NCBI GenBank assembly: GCA_015487785.1 | Contig: WFPC01000052.1 | Span: 1-33,342, forward strand | Source of the DNA: Gammaproteobacteria bacterium | GTDB lineage: Bacteria > Pseudomonadota > Gammaproteobacteria > S012-40 | Direction of reading: 5' to 3' | Length of the DNA: 33,342 bases | In this document: one piece after another, positions 1 to 7,096 of the stretch | Numbering within the stretch: position 1 is the first letter of the stretch | Layout of the letters: each line of letters begins with the position of its first letter | Notes under the pieces: generated by a model | Databases searched by the model: none | What the model saw: the letters and a program-made list of their open reading frames with translations, nothing else | What the model was told of the DNA's origin: nothing | Position numbers and translations under genes: made by a program

Positions 1-135
1 ACCGCCATCTGGGCGCGCTTGCCCTATGATTTCCTCGATCAAGTATCACGGCGTATCATCAACGAAGTGGCCGGTATCTCCCGAGTCACCTATGATATTT
101 CCGGCAAGCCCCCCGCCACCATCGAGTGGGAATGA
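1..135 (+). CDS. guaA: GMP synthase (glutamine-hydrolysing), C-terminal 44 residues
   Basis: The reading frame open at the left edge ends at TGA 133-135. It encodes the conserved C-terminal dimerisation segment of GMP synthase: [18 protein letters not shown], then [19 protein letters not shown] and stop, which is the almost invariant end of the bacterial GuaA family. The enzyme converts XMP to GMP with glutamine as nitrogen donor, in the cytosol. Only the tail is in the window, so catalytic residues cannot be inspected. It is followed by about 150 bases of structured non-coding DNA and then the tmRNA gene on the opposite strand. Confidence 0.95.
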   Translation, partial: TAIWARLPYDFLDQVSRRIINEVAGISRVTYDISGKPPATIEWE

Positions 136-173
136 TTCCACGCCTGGCACGTCCAACAAACTTTTTTTCATGG

Positions 174-272
174 TATAAAATTGTAGTAGTCCAGATTTGA
201 TTTGACAGTTACCGGTTCGATGGTGGTGACTGTCAGTTCAAGTTCAGCTGTAGTATTTCTGAACTGCTACAG
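174..272 (+). other. Structured spacer after guaA; possible small RNA or 3' UTR
   Basis: No open frame is convincing here. TATAAA at 174-179, preceded by TGG (extended -10 style), could start a transcript near 186. Downstream is a 10-bp hairpin, 204-213 with 225-234, whose only non-Watson-Crick pair is a G-U valid in plus-strand RNA. Two overlapping stems follow: 241-247 with 259-265, and 248-253 with 267-272. These two are mutually exclusive as simple hairpins. The region could be a guaA 3' UTR, a small RNA or chance structure; no T-rich plus-strand terminator is visible. Confidence 0.3.
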
Positions 273-286
273 ATAAGTCTAGCACG

Positions 287-310
287 AAAAAGCCCGCTGT
301 TACGCGGGCT
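287..310 (-). terminator. Rho-independent terminator of ssrA
   Basis: Stem AGCCCGC (291-297) and GCGGGCT (304-310) with a six-base loop. Read on the minus strand it is followed directly by five T residues (287-291 complement, including the stem base). It lies 34 bases beyond the 3' CCA end of the tmRNA gene, as expected for the end of that transcript. Confidence 0.85.
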
Positions 311-343
311 TCGAGACAGTATGCAATTGCCTGTAAAGGTGTT

Positions 344-707
344 TGGTGGAGGCGGCGGGAATCGAACCCGCGTCCGCAGGCTCTCCGCCTCAGGCTCTAC
401 ATGCTTATCCCACCTATTGTTTTAATCCATGGCTACCCGGTGGGCGGGGAAAACCATGGACGATCCCGGAAAGGTTTTGACGGATCCACGCCGGGCACGC
501 TTCACCGCGAGCCTGTGAGAGTCGACGCCGGAGATCTGGACGCACAGGCACGGCTCCAGTCCGACGGCACCCTACTGGGTTTTAAGCAGCGAGTGCGTAG
601 TTGTCGTCGTTGGCAACTATAAGTTTGCAGTTGGTTTAACGAGGTTAACTGCCACCTCGGCATGCACCTGGAGGTTTCGCAACCCACGTCGAAGCCAGGT
701 CGCCCCC
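344..707 (-). ncRNA. ssrA: Transfer-messenger RNA (tmRNA), tag ANDDNYALAA
   Basis: Read on the minus strand, the 364-base gene starts GGGGGCG (707-701), which pairs with CGCCTCC before the encoded 3' ACCA (344-347), giving the alanine-type acceptor stem. The T-arm motif GGTTCGATTCC is present near 358-371. The tag frame at 582-614 reads GCC AAC GAC GAC AAC TAC GCA CTC GCT GCT TAA, so ANDDNYALAA and stop, very close to the usual gammaproteobacterial tag. tmRNA with SmpB rescues stalled ribosomes and marks the unfinished protein for proteolysis. The 3' end, a common integration site, faces guaA and shows no inserted element. Open frames crossing this gene in either direction are not coding. Confidence 0.97.
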
Positions 708-832
708 CGTTGTTGAGACTTCTCCCTTTGTGGGGAGTTCCGCTGACTGTAGCAGGTTTGCCACGGCGGTGCCACATTGGTGAGTCAAGAGGCGCATCTT
801 GTTGCCGATATGCCTTCCGGTAGGGACATCAT

Positions 833-876
833 GAGTGTCTAACAGTGTTTGACACTCTGTGCCCCAGGTGTAAAAT
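833..876 (+). promoter_or_regulatory. Sigma70 promoter with operator-like repeats upstream of the methyltransferase
   Basis: TTGACA (849-854), 16-bp spacer, TAAAAT (871-876): a perfect -35 and 5 of 6 in the -10. Transcription would start near 883, leaving about 37 bases before the ATG at 920. A perfect 7-bp dyad, GAGTGTC (833-839) and GACACTC (851-857), overlaps the -35. The same stretch can also be read as a 10-bp tandem repeat (AGTGTCTAAC then AGTGTTTGAC). Position over the -35 suggests a repressor site; the regulator is unknown. Confidence 0.75.
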
Positions 877-919
877 CCATGTTCGAGTATGACAAAATCC
901 GTAATCGTAGGGGGTCCGA

Positions 920-1957
920 ATGGCTGATTCTTGGAACAATGATGCAGGTGACAACTGGGAGATGCCCAACGGCATGGATCCCATGAGGGTGATGCGGGTG
1001 GCTTCCGCCTATTGGGACTCCTGTGTGCTGCACGCGGCCAACCGGCTGGATATTTTCAATATTCTGGGGGATGAGGCCAAGGATCTGGATACACTGGCAC
1101 GGGAAACCGAGTCGGACAAGCGCTGCCTGGGGGCTTTGCTCAGTGCCCTGGTGGCCATGGAGTTTCTCGATCGTGAGGGCGATACCTTCATGAACAATGA
1201 ATTCGGCAAGACCTTTCTGCTGAGTTCGAGCAAATTTTACCAGGGCGGGATCGTCGGTATGTTCGAGAATTGGTACGAGGCCTGGGGTGGGCTTTACAAC
1301 ACAGTCAAGACCGGCAAGCCTTCGGCGCTCATGCACCAGGCCTATACCGACGAGGAGACCCGCGACTATATGATGGGCATGCACAACCGGGCTCTGTCGC
1401 AGTCGGAGGTGCTGACCAAGATGTTCGATCTCTCCGGCAAGAAACAGCTCATGGATGTGGGTTGTGGCCCGGCCACGTTTGCGGTGAAGTTTTGTGAGCG
1501 CTACCCGGGGCTGAATGCCATTGCCATGGACCGGGAGCAGAATCTCAAGATTGCCCGGGAGATCGTGGAGCAATACGGCATGCAGGACCGGGTCAAGCTG
1601 CTTCCCGGGGATTACAACACCGATGACCTGGGCTCGGGGAACGATGCCATGCTGTTGTCGTCCATGACCAACCAGGAGTCGCCGGAGAATATCCGTAAGC
1701 TGCTGAAGAAGTGCTACGACTCCATGAACAAGGATGGCGTGATCATGATCCAGGAGCAGTTGCTGTGGGGCGACAAGAAAGGGCCCAAGCTGGCTGCCCT
1801 GATCGGCGTCAACCAGATCATCAACACCGAGGCGGGTTCGTCGTATTCCACCACCGAAATGGAAGACATCCTGCGGGAAGTGGGCTTTGTCGATATCAAA
1901 TCCGAGCAGATGGCACCGCCCAGCCCCTTCATCATGGTCAGTGGCTACAAGCGCTGA
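920..1957 (+). CDS. SAM-dependent O-methyltransferase-like protein (family 2)
   Basis: 345 residues, ATG with ribosome binding site AGGGGG five bases upstream. The N-terminal part (about 25-110) matches the helical dimerisation domain of family-2 O-methyltransferases. The C-terminal Rossmann domain has SAM motif I at about 174-182 (LMDVGCGPA), an acidic residue ending strand 2 (AIAMDRE), a GDYNTDDL segment and a late QEQLLW strand. This architecture is shared by acetylserotonin- and hydroxyneurosporene-type O-methyltransferases acting on small phenolic or isoprenoid substrates. The substrate cannot be read from sequence. It stands alone behind its own promoter, and its stop overlaps the convergent gene by 13 bases, so no operon partner indicates a pathway. 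Confidence 0.8.
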   Translation: MADSWNNDAGDNWEMPNGMDPMRVMRVASAYWDSCVLHAANRLDIFNILGDEAKDLDTLARETESDKRCLGALLSALVAMEFLDREGDTFMNNEFGKTFLLSSSKFYQGGIVGMFENWYEAWGGLYNTVKTGKPSALMHQAYTDEETRDYMMGMHNRALSQSEVLTKMFDLSGKKQLMDVGCGPATFAVKFCERYPGLNAIAMDREQNLKIAREIVEQYGMQDRVKLLPGDYNTDDLGSGNDAMLLSSMTNQESPENIRKLLKKCYDSMNKDGVIMIQEQLLWGDKKGPKLAALIGVNQIINTEAGSSYSTTEMEDILREVGFVDIKSEQMAPPSPFIMVSGYKR

Positions 1958-2565
1958 GTATCGGGTTTGCGACGCCGGTGACGGACGGCGGCAGCCGCAA
2001 GCCAGGGCAAGGGTGCCAGCATCAACAGCCATGCGGGGGGCGTGGGTAGCGCATGGGTCAGGCTGATTCTGGCCAGGCTGAACTCGCTGAAGGCGCTGGC
2101 GGGGGCGAGGGTGAAGGTGGTGCCCTGCAGGGTATAGGGGCCGAGGTCGAACAGGCTCAGCGCGGTGTCGCTGTTGTTGCCACCGGGAAGGGCGGCTGTC
2201 AGTTCGCTGCTGCCGGTTGTGAGGCGGAAGTCGTCGTTGCTGCCCACTTGGGCGAACAGAAAGGTCAGCAGGCGTACCGGCTCGCTGAATTCCAGTGACA
2301 GTGCCTCGTCGGGGCCCAGCAGGTCGATTTCGCTGCCGTCGCTGCCGCTGGCCAACTTGATGCCCAGGCCATTGACGTCGCGGAGGAGCAGGCTGCCAGC
2401 GGGTTCTTGGGTAAGGGTGAGGACAAGACCGCCCTGATCGAAGAACAGGGGGCCGGCGGTGGTTTCGAGCGTGGTTTTGCGCAGGTCGATGTCGATGACA
2501 GTGGCGTGCGTGGCGCAGGCGGCGAACAACAGCGCTGCGCCGGCCAGAACCGAGCCGTGTCGCAT
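1945..2565 (-). CDS. Secreted protein with PEP-CTERM-like sorting signal
   Basis: 206 residues, start supported by GGGAGGG just upstream. Signal peptide about 1-22 (LAGAALLFAACATHA). The middle is a small beta-rich domain without recognised catalytic motifs. The C-terminus (about 173-200) has the three parts of a PEP-CTERM-type signal: a Pro-rich motif (PTPPAW), a hydrophobic stretch (LLMLAPLPWLAAAAV) and a basic end (RHRRRK). Such proteins are processed by exosortase and usually linked to exopolysaccharide or surface material. No exosortase gene is in the window, so the sorting call rests on the tail alone. Function unknown. It overlaps the methyltransferase 3' end tail to tail. Confidence 0.75.
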   Translation of the reverse strand: MRHGSVLAGAALLFAACATHATVIDIDLRKTTLETTAGPLFFDQGGLVLTLTQEPAGSLLLRDVNGLGIKLASGSDGSEIDLLGPDEALSLEFSEPVRLLTFLFAQVGSNDDFRLTTGSSELTAALPGGNNSDTALSLFDLGPYTLQGTTFTLAPASAFSEFSLARISLTHALPTPPAWLLMLAPLPWLAAAAVRHRRRKPDTQRL

Positions 2566-2726
2566 GGTTTCCCTCCCTTGAATCGGGCGCTGCCGGTTCG
2601 GTTGTGGTTATTGTGGCCCGGGCGCCGGTGTCCTTTTCCGGTGATGCGGACTGTGGAAAGATTTTCAGGAACTCTCTTTCACCAGTCTGCTAGGAAAGCA
2701 TAGCTCAGTCTGGCGCCTGCGCAAGG

Positions 2727-3695
2727 TTAGTGGCCGGTGCGGGTCGCCTTTGGTCGCCATTTCTGAATGCGGTGGTTGCCGAAGTCCACGACGAAGAGCT
2801 CTCCTGTGGGTGCCACGGCCACGTCGATGGGGCGCTCGAACTGGCCGTCGCCGGCGCCGTGCTCACCAAACAGGTCCAGCAGTTCACCCTGCGGCGTGAA
2901 GATCTGTATCCTGTGGTTGAGGAAGTCACTTACATAGACCCTGTCCTGTGGGCCCACGGTGACCGAGATGGCGGTGCGGAACCAGCCGTCGAATCCTCCG
3001 GCGATGTTGAGAGCGAAGGGACCGCCCCAGGCATGGGAGAATTCTCCATTGGAGTCGAAGACCTGGATGCGGTCGTTGTAGGCATCGGCCACATAGAGGT
3101 AGCCGCGGGTATCCAGGGCCACATCGGAGGGATAGTTGAAACGGCCATACCACAGGCCTTTTTCTCCCGTGCCCCACTGGCGCAGGGGCTTGCCTTGCGG
3201 GTCTAGTAGTTGTACCCGTTGGCCGTGGAATTCCGCCACGTACAGGCGTCCTTGGTCGTCCACGGCAACACCGCTGGGGGTGCTGAACTCACCCGCCGCG
3301 CGGCCGGCCCGGCCCAGGCTGCCCTGCCAGCGGCCGTCCAGGGTGAACAGGGCAATGCGGTCGTTCCAGTAGTCGGCGACGTAGAGCTTGCCTTGGGCGA
3401 TGGCCAGGTGCATGGGGCGGCCCAGTTGTTCGCGATTGCCAAACTGGCGCAGGAAGCGTCCATCGAAGTCGAAGACCTGGATGCGGGCATTGCGCGCATC
3501 GGCTACGAAGACCTCCTCGCCGGCGATGGCGATGCCGATGGGATCGTTGAACTGGCCGGGTTCCTGGCCGAATCCACCCCAGCTCTGCACCCATTCATAG
3601 CCGGATTCCCGCGCCGAGGCGCCACCACAGGCGCTCAGCAGCAAGCTGAAACCGAGCAGCACCAGCCCGAGGCAAAGAGAGGAATGGCGATTCAT
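2727..3695 (-). CDS. NHL-repeat beta-propeller lipoprotein
   Basis: 322 residues. The N-terminus is a lipoprotein signal with lipobox LLSAC (Cys23) followed by GG. From about 35 to 315 there are about six NHL-type blades with repeated patterns such as FNDPIGIAI, GRFNYPSDVAL, GYLYVADAYNDRIQVF and FERPIDVAVA, ending in VVDFGNHRIQKW. NHL propellers are protein or ligand binding platforms; no enzymatic residues are evident. The ATG overlaps the stop of the HMA gene by four bases (ATGA), so translation is coupled. The order barrel, HMA protein, propeller suggests an envelope system around a metal ligand, but this is inference. Confidence 0.88.
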   Translation of the reverse strand: MNRHSSLCLGLVLLGFSLLLSACGGASARESGYEWVQSWGGFGQEPGQFNDPIGIAIAGEEVFVADARNARIQVFDFDGRFLRQFGNREQLGRPMHLAIAQGKLYVADYWNDRIALFTLDGRWQGSLGRAGRAAGEFSTPSGVAVDDQGRLYVAEFHGQRVQLLDPQGKPLRQWGTGEKGLWYGRFNYPSDVALDTRGYLYVADAYNDRIQVFDSNGEFSHAWGGPFALNIAGGFDGWFRTAISVTVGPQDRVYVSDFLNHRIQIFTPQGELLDLFGEHGAGDGQFERPIDVAVAPTGELFVVDFGNHRIQKWRPKATRTGH

Positions 3696-4003
3696 GGAGT
3701 GTCACCTCCGGCGGTGGCGGGTGGAAGTTCACGCACTCCGCGCAGGGTGAAACCGGCATCCTTGATCAAGGCATCGAGTTGTTCTTCGCTGAGCCGGATG
3801 CCCTTGGCCACAGAGACGATGACCAGGCCCTGTTCCAGGTCGAATTTCACGCTTTCCACGCCCGGGGTCTGCATGAATTTTTTCTCTATGCCATAGGAAC
3901 AGAAGGGGCAGGCCAGGCCATCGACCCGCAGTTGATACTGGGTACCGGCGGCCAGGGCCGGGCCACTGGCCAGGAGAACGAGACAGAACAATAGTGTTTT
4001 CAT
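3692..4003 (-). CDS. Periplasmic heavy-metal-associated (HMA) domain protein, MerP-like
   Basis: 103 residues from ATG at 4003, chosen because AGGAGG lies seven bases upstream and a signal peptide follows (cleavage about ALA-A at 19). The mature part is a single ferredoxin-like HMA domain with metal-binding LACPFCSYGIEKKF (Cys32 and Cys35) and the usual GVESVKFDLEQG and LDALIKDAGF segments. Such proteins bind Cu(I), Hg(II) or Zn(II) through the CxxC. The aromatic residue between the cysteines (CPFC) is unusual next to the common MxCxxC. Second gene of a minus-strand operon, 20 bases after the barrel gene and coupled to the propeller gene. A longer frame upstream runs into the barrel gene and lacks a plausible start. 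Confidence 0.88.
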   Translation of the reverse strand: MKTLLFCLVLLASGPALAAGTQYQLRVDGLACPFCSYGIEKKFMQTPGVESVKFDLEQGLVIVSVAKGIRLSEEQLDALIKDAGFTLRGVRELPPATAGGDTP

Positions 4004-4023
4004 GCTGGCCTCCTTTGCGAGAC

Positions 4024-4782
4024 TCAAAAGTGCCATTCCAGTTCCAGCCGGGCACGGTAGCGGCTGTGCGCGTTTTGCAGATTGCTCCACAGGGGAAGCT
4101 GGGCGCCGGTCTTGATGGCGAAATTGCGCAGTGTCCACATCAGCCCTGGTGAGACGAACCACTGTTCGCCTGGACTGGATGCGTGTTTGCGGGTGCGCTC
4201 TCCGTTGAGTTCCAGCATCCATACCCAGTCGGGTTCGAGGTAGTGGGTAGGGCGGAAACGGATACCACCGACCAGGTCCAGAAACAGGATGTCACCCAGG
4301 CGCTGGCCGCTGTCGCCCTTGCCCTTGTTGAGGTAGCGCAGGGCGGCCCAGCGATACCAGCGCCGGCTTTCGTAGCCATAGGCGAGGCCAAAGGTGGTAT
4401 TGGTGGTATAGCCGCTGCGGGCCGCTGCGGAAGCACCCGATTGCAGGTTGACGAAGGCGCTGGCCGATTGCTGCATGCCCAGGCCATCGCGGCGCCAGAA
4501 ACGGTATTTGCTGGCCAGGGCCATCTGGGTTTCGCCGTCGTGACGGTCGGTGCGCACATAGGGCAGGCGGCCGCGCAGGGTCCAGTTGGCGCTCAGGCCA
4601 TAGGCCAGCTCCAGGCTGGTGATGGTGGTTCCGGCATCGCGGGCGGCGTCGCGATCGGCACCCACGTGCACCTCGACGCCTTGCTTGAACAGAGTATGGG
4701 GGCCGAGGCCGAAAACCGGGTCGTGGGCCAGGGTGGCAGTGGCTGGAAGCAGCAGGAGGATGAGCAGGACGATGCGAGTCAT
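4024..4782 (-). CDS. Outer-membrane beta-barrel protein, transporter-like
   Basis: 252 residues. Signal peptide 1-19 (ending TATLA before HDPVFG). The mature chain alternates polar and hydrophobic residues with many aromatic girdle positions (NWTLRGRLPYVRTDR, WYRWAALRYLNKG, RARLELEWHF) and ends in Phe, as outer-membrane barrels do for Bam recognition. It resembles the family annotated as transporter or MetA-pathway phenol-degradation barrel. Substrate unknown. No strong Shine-Dalgarno precedes the ATG. It is the first gene of the barrel, HMA and NHL operon, which suggests a link to metal handling at the cell surface, but nothing in the barrel proves it. Confidence 0.72.
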   Translation of the reverse strand: MTRIVLLILLLLPATATLAHDPVFGLGPHTLFKQGVEVHVGADRDAARDAGTTITSLELAYGLSANWTLRGRLPYVRTDRHDGETQMALASKYRFWRRDGLGMQQSASAFVNLQSGASAAARSGYTTNTTFGLAYGYESRRWYRWAALRYLNKGKGDSGQRLGDILFLDLVGGIRFRPTHYLEPDWVWMLELNGERTRKHASSPGEQWFVSPGLMWTLRNFAIKTGAQLPLWSNLQNAHSRYRARLELEWHF

Positions 4783-4813
4783 GTTGGGCCACGGTCGGTG
4801 CGAGAAGCCAGGA

Positions 4814-4844
4814 AGTATAGCGCACCGGTCCCAACCACGGTCAA
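4814..4844 (-). promoter_or_regulatory. Candidate long-spacer promoter of the barrel/HMA/NHL operon
   Basis: On the minus strand TTGACC (4844-4839) and TATACT (4819-4814) are separated by 19 bp, the spacing typical of MerR-family activated promoters. The -35 overlaps the stop codon of the upstream DUF6164 gene. Only a short imperfect dyad (ACCG, 10 bp, CGGT) lies in the spacer, so MerR control is possible, not shown. Transcription would start about 25 bases before the barrel ATG. Confidence 0.5.
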
Positions 4845-5224
4845 GCGAACAGGCCGAAGAACGTGTGGAAATAGAGATAGATCAGGATGAAACCCAATAC
4901 CACCCAGGGCAGCAGGTGGCGCTTGCGATACCAGTATCCGAGCAGGAACAGCAGGTTGTGGGGGAAACGTGCCTGGGGATCGTAGCCGGTTTCGGCCTGG
5001 TAGCGCTGGCGCGCCTGGCGGGCGTATTCGTTTTCATACTGCCGCAGCAGGGTTTTGGCCCGTGCGAGATCGTCATCGTTGTGCAACCAGATGGCCGCTT
5101 TGGAGAATCCCCAGGGGCTGGCGGGGGTTTCATAGTAGTCGATATGGTGTTCGTCGAGCAGACGGCGGACGTGTTCGGCCTCGTCCAGCTCGGCAGGGGT
5201 GTAGGCGAACAGACGTTTGCTCAT
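4841..5224 (-). CDS. DUF6164-type membrane protein
   Basis: 127 residues. The N-terminal half (1-75) is a small alpha/beta domain resembling the DUF2007-like signal-transducing fold: LFAYTPAELDEAEHVRRLL, HHIDYYETPAS, then WLHNDDDLARAKTLL. The C-terminal half has basic WYRKRH followed by one transmembrane helix (about 103-124, LLPWVVLGFILIYLYFHTFF). Such proteins are widespread in proteobacteria and have no known activity. The family label is from memory of the N-terminal pattern. It sits 75 bases downstream of the coiled-coil gene on the same strand and may be cotranscribed with it. Confidence 0.7.
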   Translation of the reverse strand: MSKRLFAYTPAELDEAEHVRRLLDEHHIDYYETPASPWGFSKAAIWLHNDDDLARAKTLLRQYENEYARQARQRYQAETGYDPQARFPHNLLFLLGYWYRKRHLLPWVVLGFILIYLYFHTFFGLFA

Positions 5225-5299
5225 GATCGGCTTCGCAGCAAAAGAGATGTCAGTCTATCGACTGGAGACGGGAAAATCCATGTTCTTGCCAGTTCTGGT

Positions 5300-5761
5300 T
5301 CACCCGTTGATTTTATTGCGGATTTTCCCGAAGGTTTGGGCGCTGTCAGCCTCTCCCGCCGCTTCGGGGGAGATGATTTCGTCGATGTGCATGTTGACCT
5401 GGCGCGCCAGATAGGAATCGGCGAATTCCAGCTCCTTGGCTTTCTTGCGCAGGCGTTCGAGGACGCCGAAGATTCTTTCGCGCTGTTTCTTGAGTTGATT
5501 GTTCTGTTGTTCCAGGCTGGCCTGGCGATTCTGGGCCATGCGCAAATCGTGTTGCAGGCTCTGGACGTCGATCAATTCACTTTCCAGTTGCTTGATGCGT
5601 TTGTGGGCCTTTTCCAGGGTCTTTTCCAGCTTGCTTATTCTTAGCTGGAGTCGCTTGCTGGCGAGTTTTTCGGCGCGCGTGTTGTACTCGGCGGTCAGCC
5701 AGACGCCGAGAAACAATAGCAGCACAAATATGCTGATGACGATACCTATCAGTGTAGACAT
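5300..5761 (-). CDS. Membrane-anchored coiled-coil protein, unknown function
   Basis: 153 residues. One N-terminal transmembrane helix (about 4-24, LIGIVISIFVLLLFLGVWLTA) is followed by a long heptad-rich helix (about 30-125: LQLRISKLEKTLEKAHKRIKQLESEL, QNNQLKKQRERIFGVLERLRKKAKELE) and a short polar tail. The predicted topology is a single-pass inner-membrane protein with the coiled coil in the cytoplasm. I do not recognise a family. AAGGA lies about 12 bases before the ATG, rather far for good initiation. Confidence 0.7.
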   Translation of the reverse strand: MSTLIGIVISIFVLLLFLGVWLTAEYNTRAEKLASKRLQLRISKLEKTLEKAHKRIKQLESELIDVQSLQHDLRMAQNRQASLEQQNNQLKKQRERIFGVLERLRKKAKELEFADSYLARQVNMHIDEIISPEAAGEADSAQTFGKIRNKING

Positions 5762-5834
5762 TTACTGGCACTATCCTTGTAGGCTAATAGTTATATCGAA
5801 TGGGGGGATAAAATCTTGAAAGAAGGGCGGGAAA

Positions 5835-5854
5835 GGCGCCGCATGGGCGGCGCC
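5835..5854 (-). terminator. Hairpin after the 49-residue membrane protein gene, weak terminator
   Basis: Perfect 8-bp stem GGCGCCGC (5835-5842) and GCGGCGCC (5847-5854) with a four-base loop, 12 bases beyond the stop of the small gene. On the minus strand it is followed by TTTCCCGCCCTTCTTTC, pyrimidine-rich but not a pure T run. It probably stops transcription of the small gene before the coiled-coil gene at 5761. Confidence 0.55.
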
Positions 5855-5866
5855 GGCGGGTAATGA

Positions 5867-6016
5867 TCAAAGGCTGAATAACAGGCCGAGAATCCGGTAG
5901 AGGATATAGATGGCGAGTACCGCCAGGATAGTGCCGGATGCTTCGCTGAAGATCTTGAGGAATTTGAAATCCCGGTTGAACTCCTTCTCATCGAACGTGT
6001 TCATCGGTTGATCCAT
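5867..6016 (-). CDS. Small single-pass membrane protein, 49 residues
   Basis: ATG at 6016 preceded by AAGGAGA at six-base spacing, a strong ribosome binding site. The product starts MDQPMNTFDEKEFNRDFKFL and continues KIFSEASGT, then one transmembrane helix (about 30-48, ILAVLAIYILYRILGLLFSL) ending at the C-terminus. Charged N-terminus and hydrophobic C-terminal helix suggest a tail-anchored inner-membrane protein. No family recognised. A hairpin terminator follows, and a long repeat-rich leader precedes it. The ribosome binding site, topology and terminator make it more than a chance frame. Confidence 0.72.
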   Translation of the reverse strand: MDQPMNTFDEKEFNRDFKFLKIFSEASGTILAVLAIYILYRILGLLFSL

Positions 6017-6034
6017 GACTGTCTCCTTTGCCGT

Positions 6035-6124
6035 TTGACCTTGAGTTTGTTAAGGTTGCTACCGGTCCGATCGGACCGTCCGTGAGGAGATATGGAGGTG
6101 CGAGCCTCTCGTTTCAATATCTCC
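6035..6124. promoter_or_regulatory. Cluster of dyads between the small membrane gene and the DUF481 gene
   Basis: The 370-base gap 6017-6386 has no gene. It contains TTGACC (6035-6040) with a dyad ACCTT (6038-6042) and AAGGT (6052-6056), a perfect 16-bp palindrome CGGTCCGATCGGACCG (6063-6078), and an 8-bp inverted repeat GGAGATAT (6086-6093) with ATATCTCC (6117-6124) that encloses GAGG and CCTC (6095-6108). The first resembles a MerR-type operator but lacks a good -10 at the right spacing. In minus-strand RNA all these would fall in the leader of the 49-residue protein. Confidence 0.4.
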
Positions 6125-6322
6125 ACCTTAATAAGCAAGTATAGTCCGGATATTTGAATGCGCCCGATAACCAGTCGGTTCAGCGGTATTGACAAGGCAT
6201 CGAATGGCTTGCATCAGGTGTTCGGCCTGGTTGGTGGGGTATCCAGGGCGGCAAGGCAAGAGGCAGGCGCAGGCTGTTTATTCTTGTTTCGTCAACGGGA
6301 ACGGTTCATACGAAAGTTGGGG

Positions 6323-6352
6323 GTGACAAACAGGCAGTCCGGTCGTTATCAT
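6323..6352 (+). promoter_or_regulatory. Sigma70 promoter of the DUF481 gene
   Basis: GTGACA (6323-6328), 18-bp spacer, TATCAT (6347-6352), each 5 of 6 to consensus. The start would fall near 6359, about 28 bases before the ATG at 6387. Confidence 0.6.
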
Positions 6353-6386
6353 GCGGGCGCTGTGTTTTTAGTGAAAAGGGAACCCT

Positions 6387-7094
6387 ATGAAAAAAACCAC
6401 TATTGCAATGGCCATGGCGGGCCTGTTTTTGATCAGCATGCCGGGTTGGGCCGAGGACGGCGCCAAGGCCGCCGCCGAGTTGGGCCTGGTGACCACCACT
6501 GGCAACACCGAGACCCAGACCCTGCGGGGCAAGCTGGGTGTCACCCACCAACATGGCAAGTGGCAGAATTCGAGCAATTTCGAAAGTCTGAAAACCTCCG
6601 ACCAGAATGCCACCACGGCGGAGAAATATCTGCTCGACGGCAAGAGTGAATACCGCTTCAGCGAGCACAACTATGCTTTTGCAACCTTGCAGTATGAGGA
6701 CGATCGTTTCAGCGGCTACGACTATCGCATCCAGGGCTCGGCCGGTTACGGTCGGCGACTGTTGCACCACGGCACGGTGACGCTGGATGCCGAGACCGGT
6801 CCTGGTGCCCGGAGCAGCAAGCTGAGCGCCAATGGCACGGAAAACGAACTAACCTGGCGGCTTGCGGGCCTGCTGGCCTGGGATGTGAGCAAGACGGCCA
6901 AGTTCACCGAGAACCTGAGTGCCGACTTTGGACAGGATGCCAGTATCGTCAAGTCGGTGACGGCACTGCAGGCCCAGGTGGCCGGCAGCCTGGCCATGAA
7001 ACTGACCTATACGGTCAAATACACTTCAGACGTGCCGGTGGGTATCAAGAAAACCGATACGGAAAGTGCCGTTACCCTGGTGTATGGATTCTGA
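6387..7094 (+). CDS. DUF481 outer-membrane protein (YdiY family)
   Basis: 235 residues with AGGGA before the ATG. Signal peptide 1-22 (ending PGWA before EDGAK). The mature protein begins with the family pattern AAELGLVTTTGNTETQTLRGKLG and continues in beta-strand repeats (KSEYRFSEHNYAFATLQYEDDRFSGYDYRIQGSAGYG) to a C-terminal aromatic VYGF, typical of an outer-membrane barrel. DUF481/YdiY proteins are called salt-induced outer-membrane proteins; their molecular role is unknown. It is monocistronic, with its own promoter, and its stop is two bases from the convergent DUF2058 gene. Confidence 0.87.
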   Translation: MKKTTIAMAMAGLFLISMPGWAEDGAKAAAELGLVTTTGNTETQTLRGKLGVTHQHGKWQNSSNFESLKTSDQNATTAEKYLLDGKSEYRFSEHNYAFATLQYEDDRFSGYDYRIQGSAGYGRRLLHHGTVTLDAETGPGARSSKLSANGTENELTWRLAGLLAWDVSKTAKFTENLSADFGQDASIVKSVTALQAQVAGSLAMKLTYTVKYTSDVPVGIKKTDTESAVTLVYGF

Positions 7095-7096
7095 GC

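Noticed and set aside
241-272. H-type pseudoknot from the two interleaved stems after guaA
   Set aside because: The connecting loops would be zero and one base long, too short to cross 6-7 bp stems. Competing hairpins are more realistic.
136-344. Possible integrated element at the tmRNA 3' end or after guaA
   Set aside because: Both are known integration hot spots, but only about 200 bases separate them, with no integrase or duplicated att sequence visible.
401-777. Open frames on both strands within and around the tmRNA gene
   Set aside because: They overlap a complete tmRNA with acceptor stem, tag frame and terminator.
839-2032. A 397-residue minus-strand frame opposite the methyltransferase
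   Set aside because: Composition is that of a shadow frame; the plus-strand frame has promoter, ribosome binding site and SAM motif.
6035-6065. MerR-type promoter reading TTGACC with ACCTT/AAGGT dyad
   Set aside because: At 19-bp spacing the -10 would be TACCGG, a poor match, and the next plus-strand gene is 320 bases away with its own better promoter. Kept only as part of the dyad cluster.
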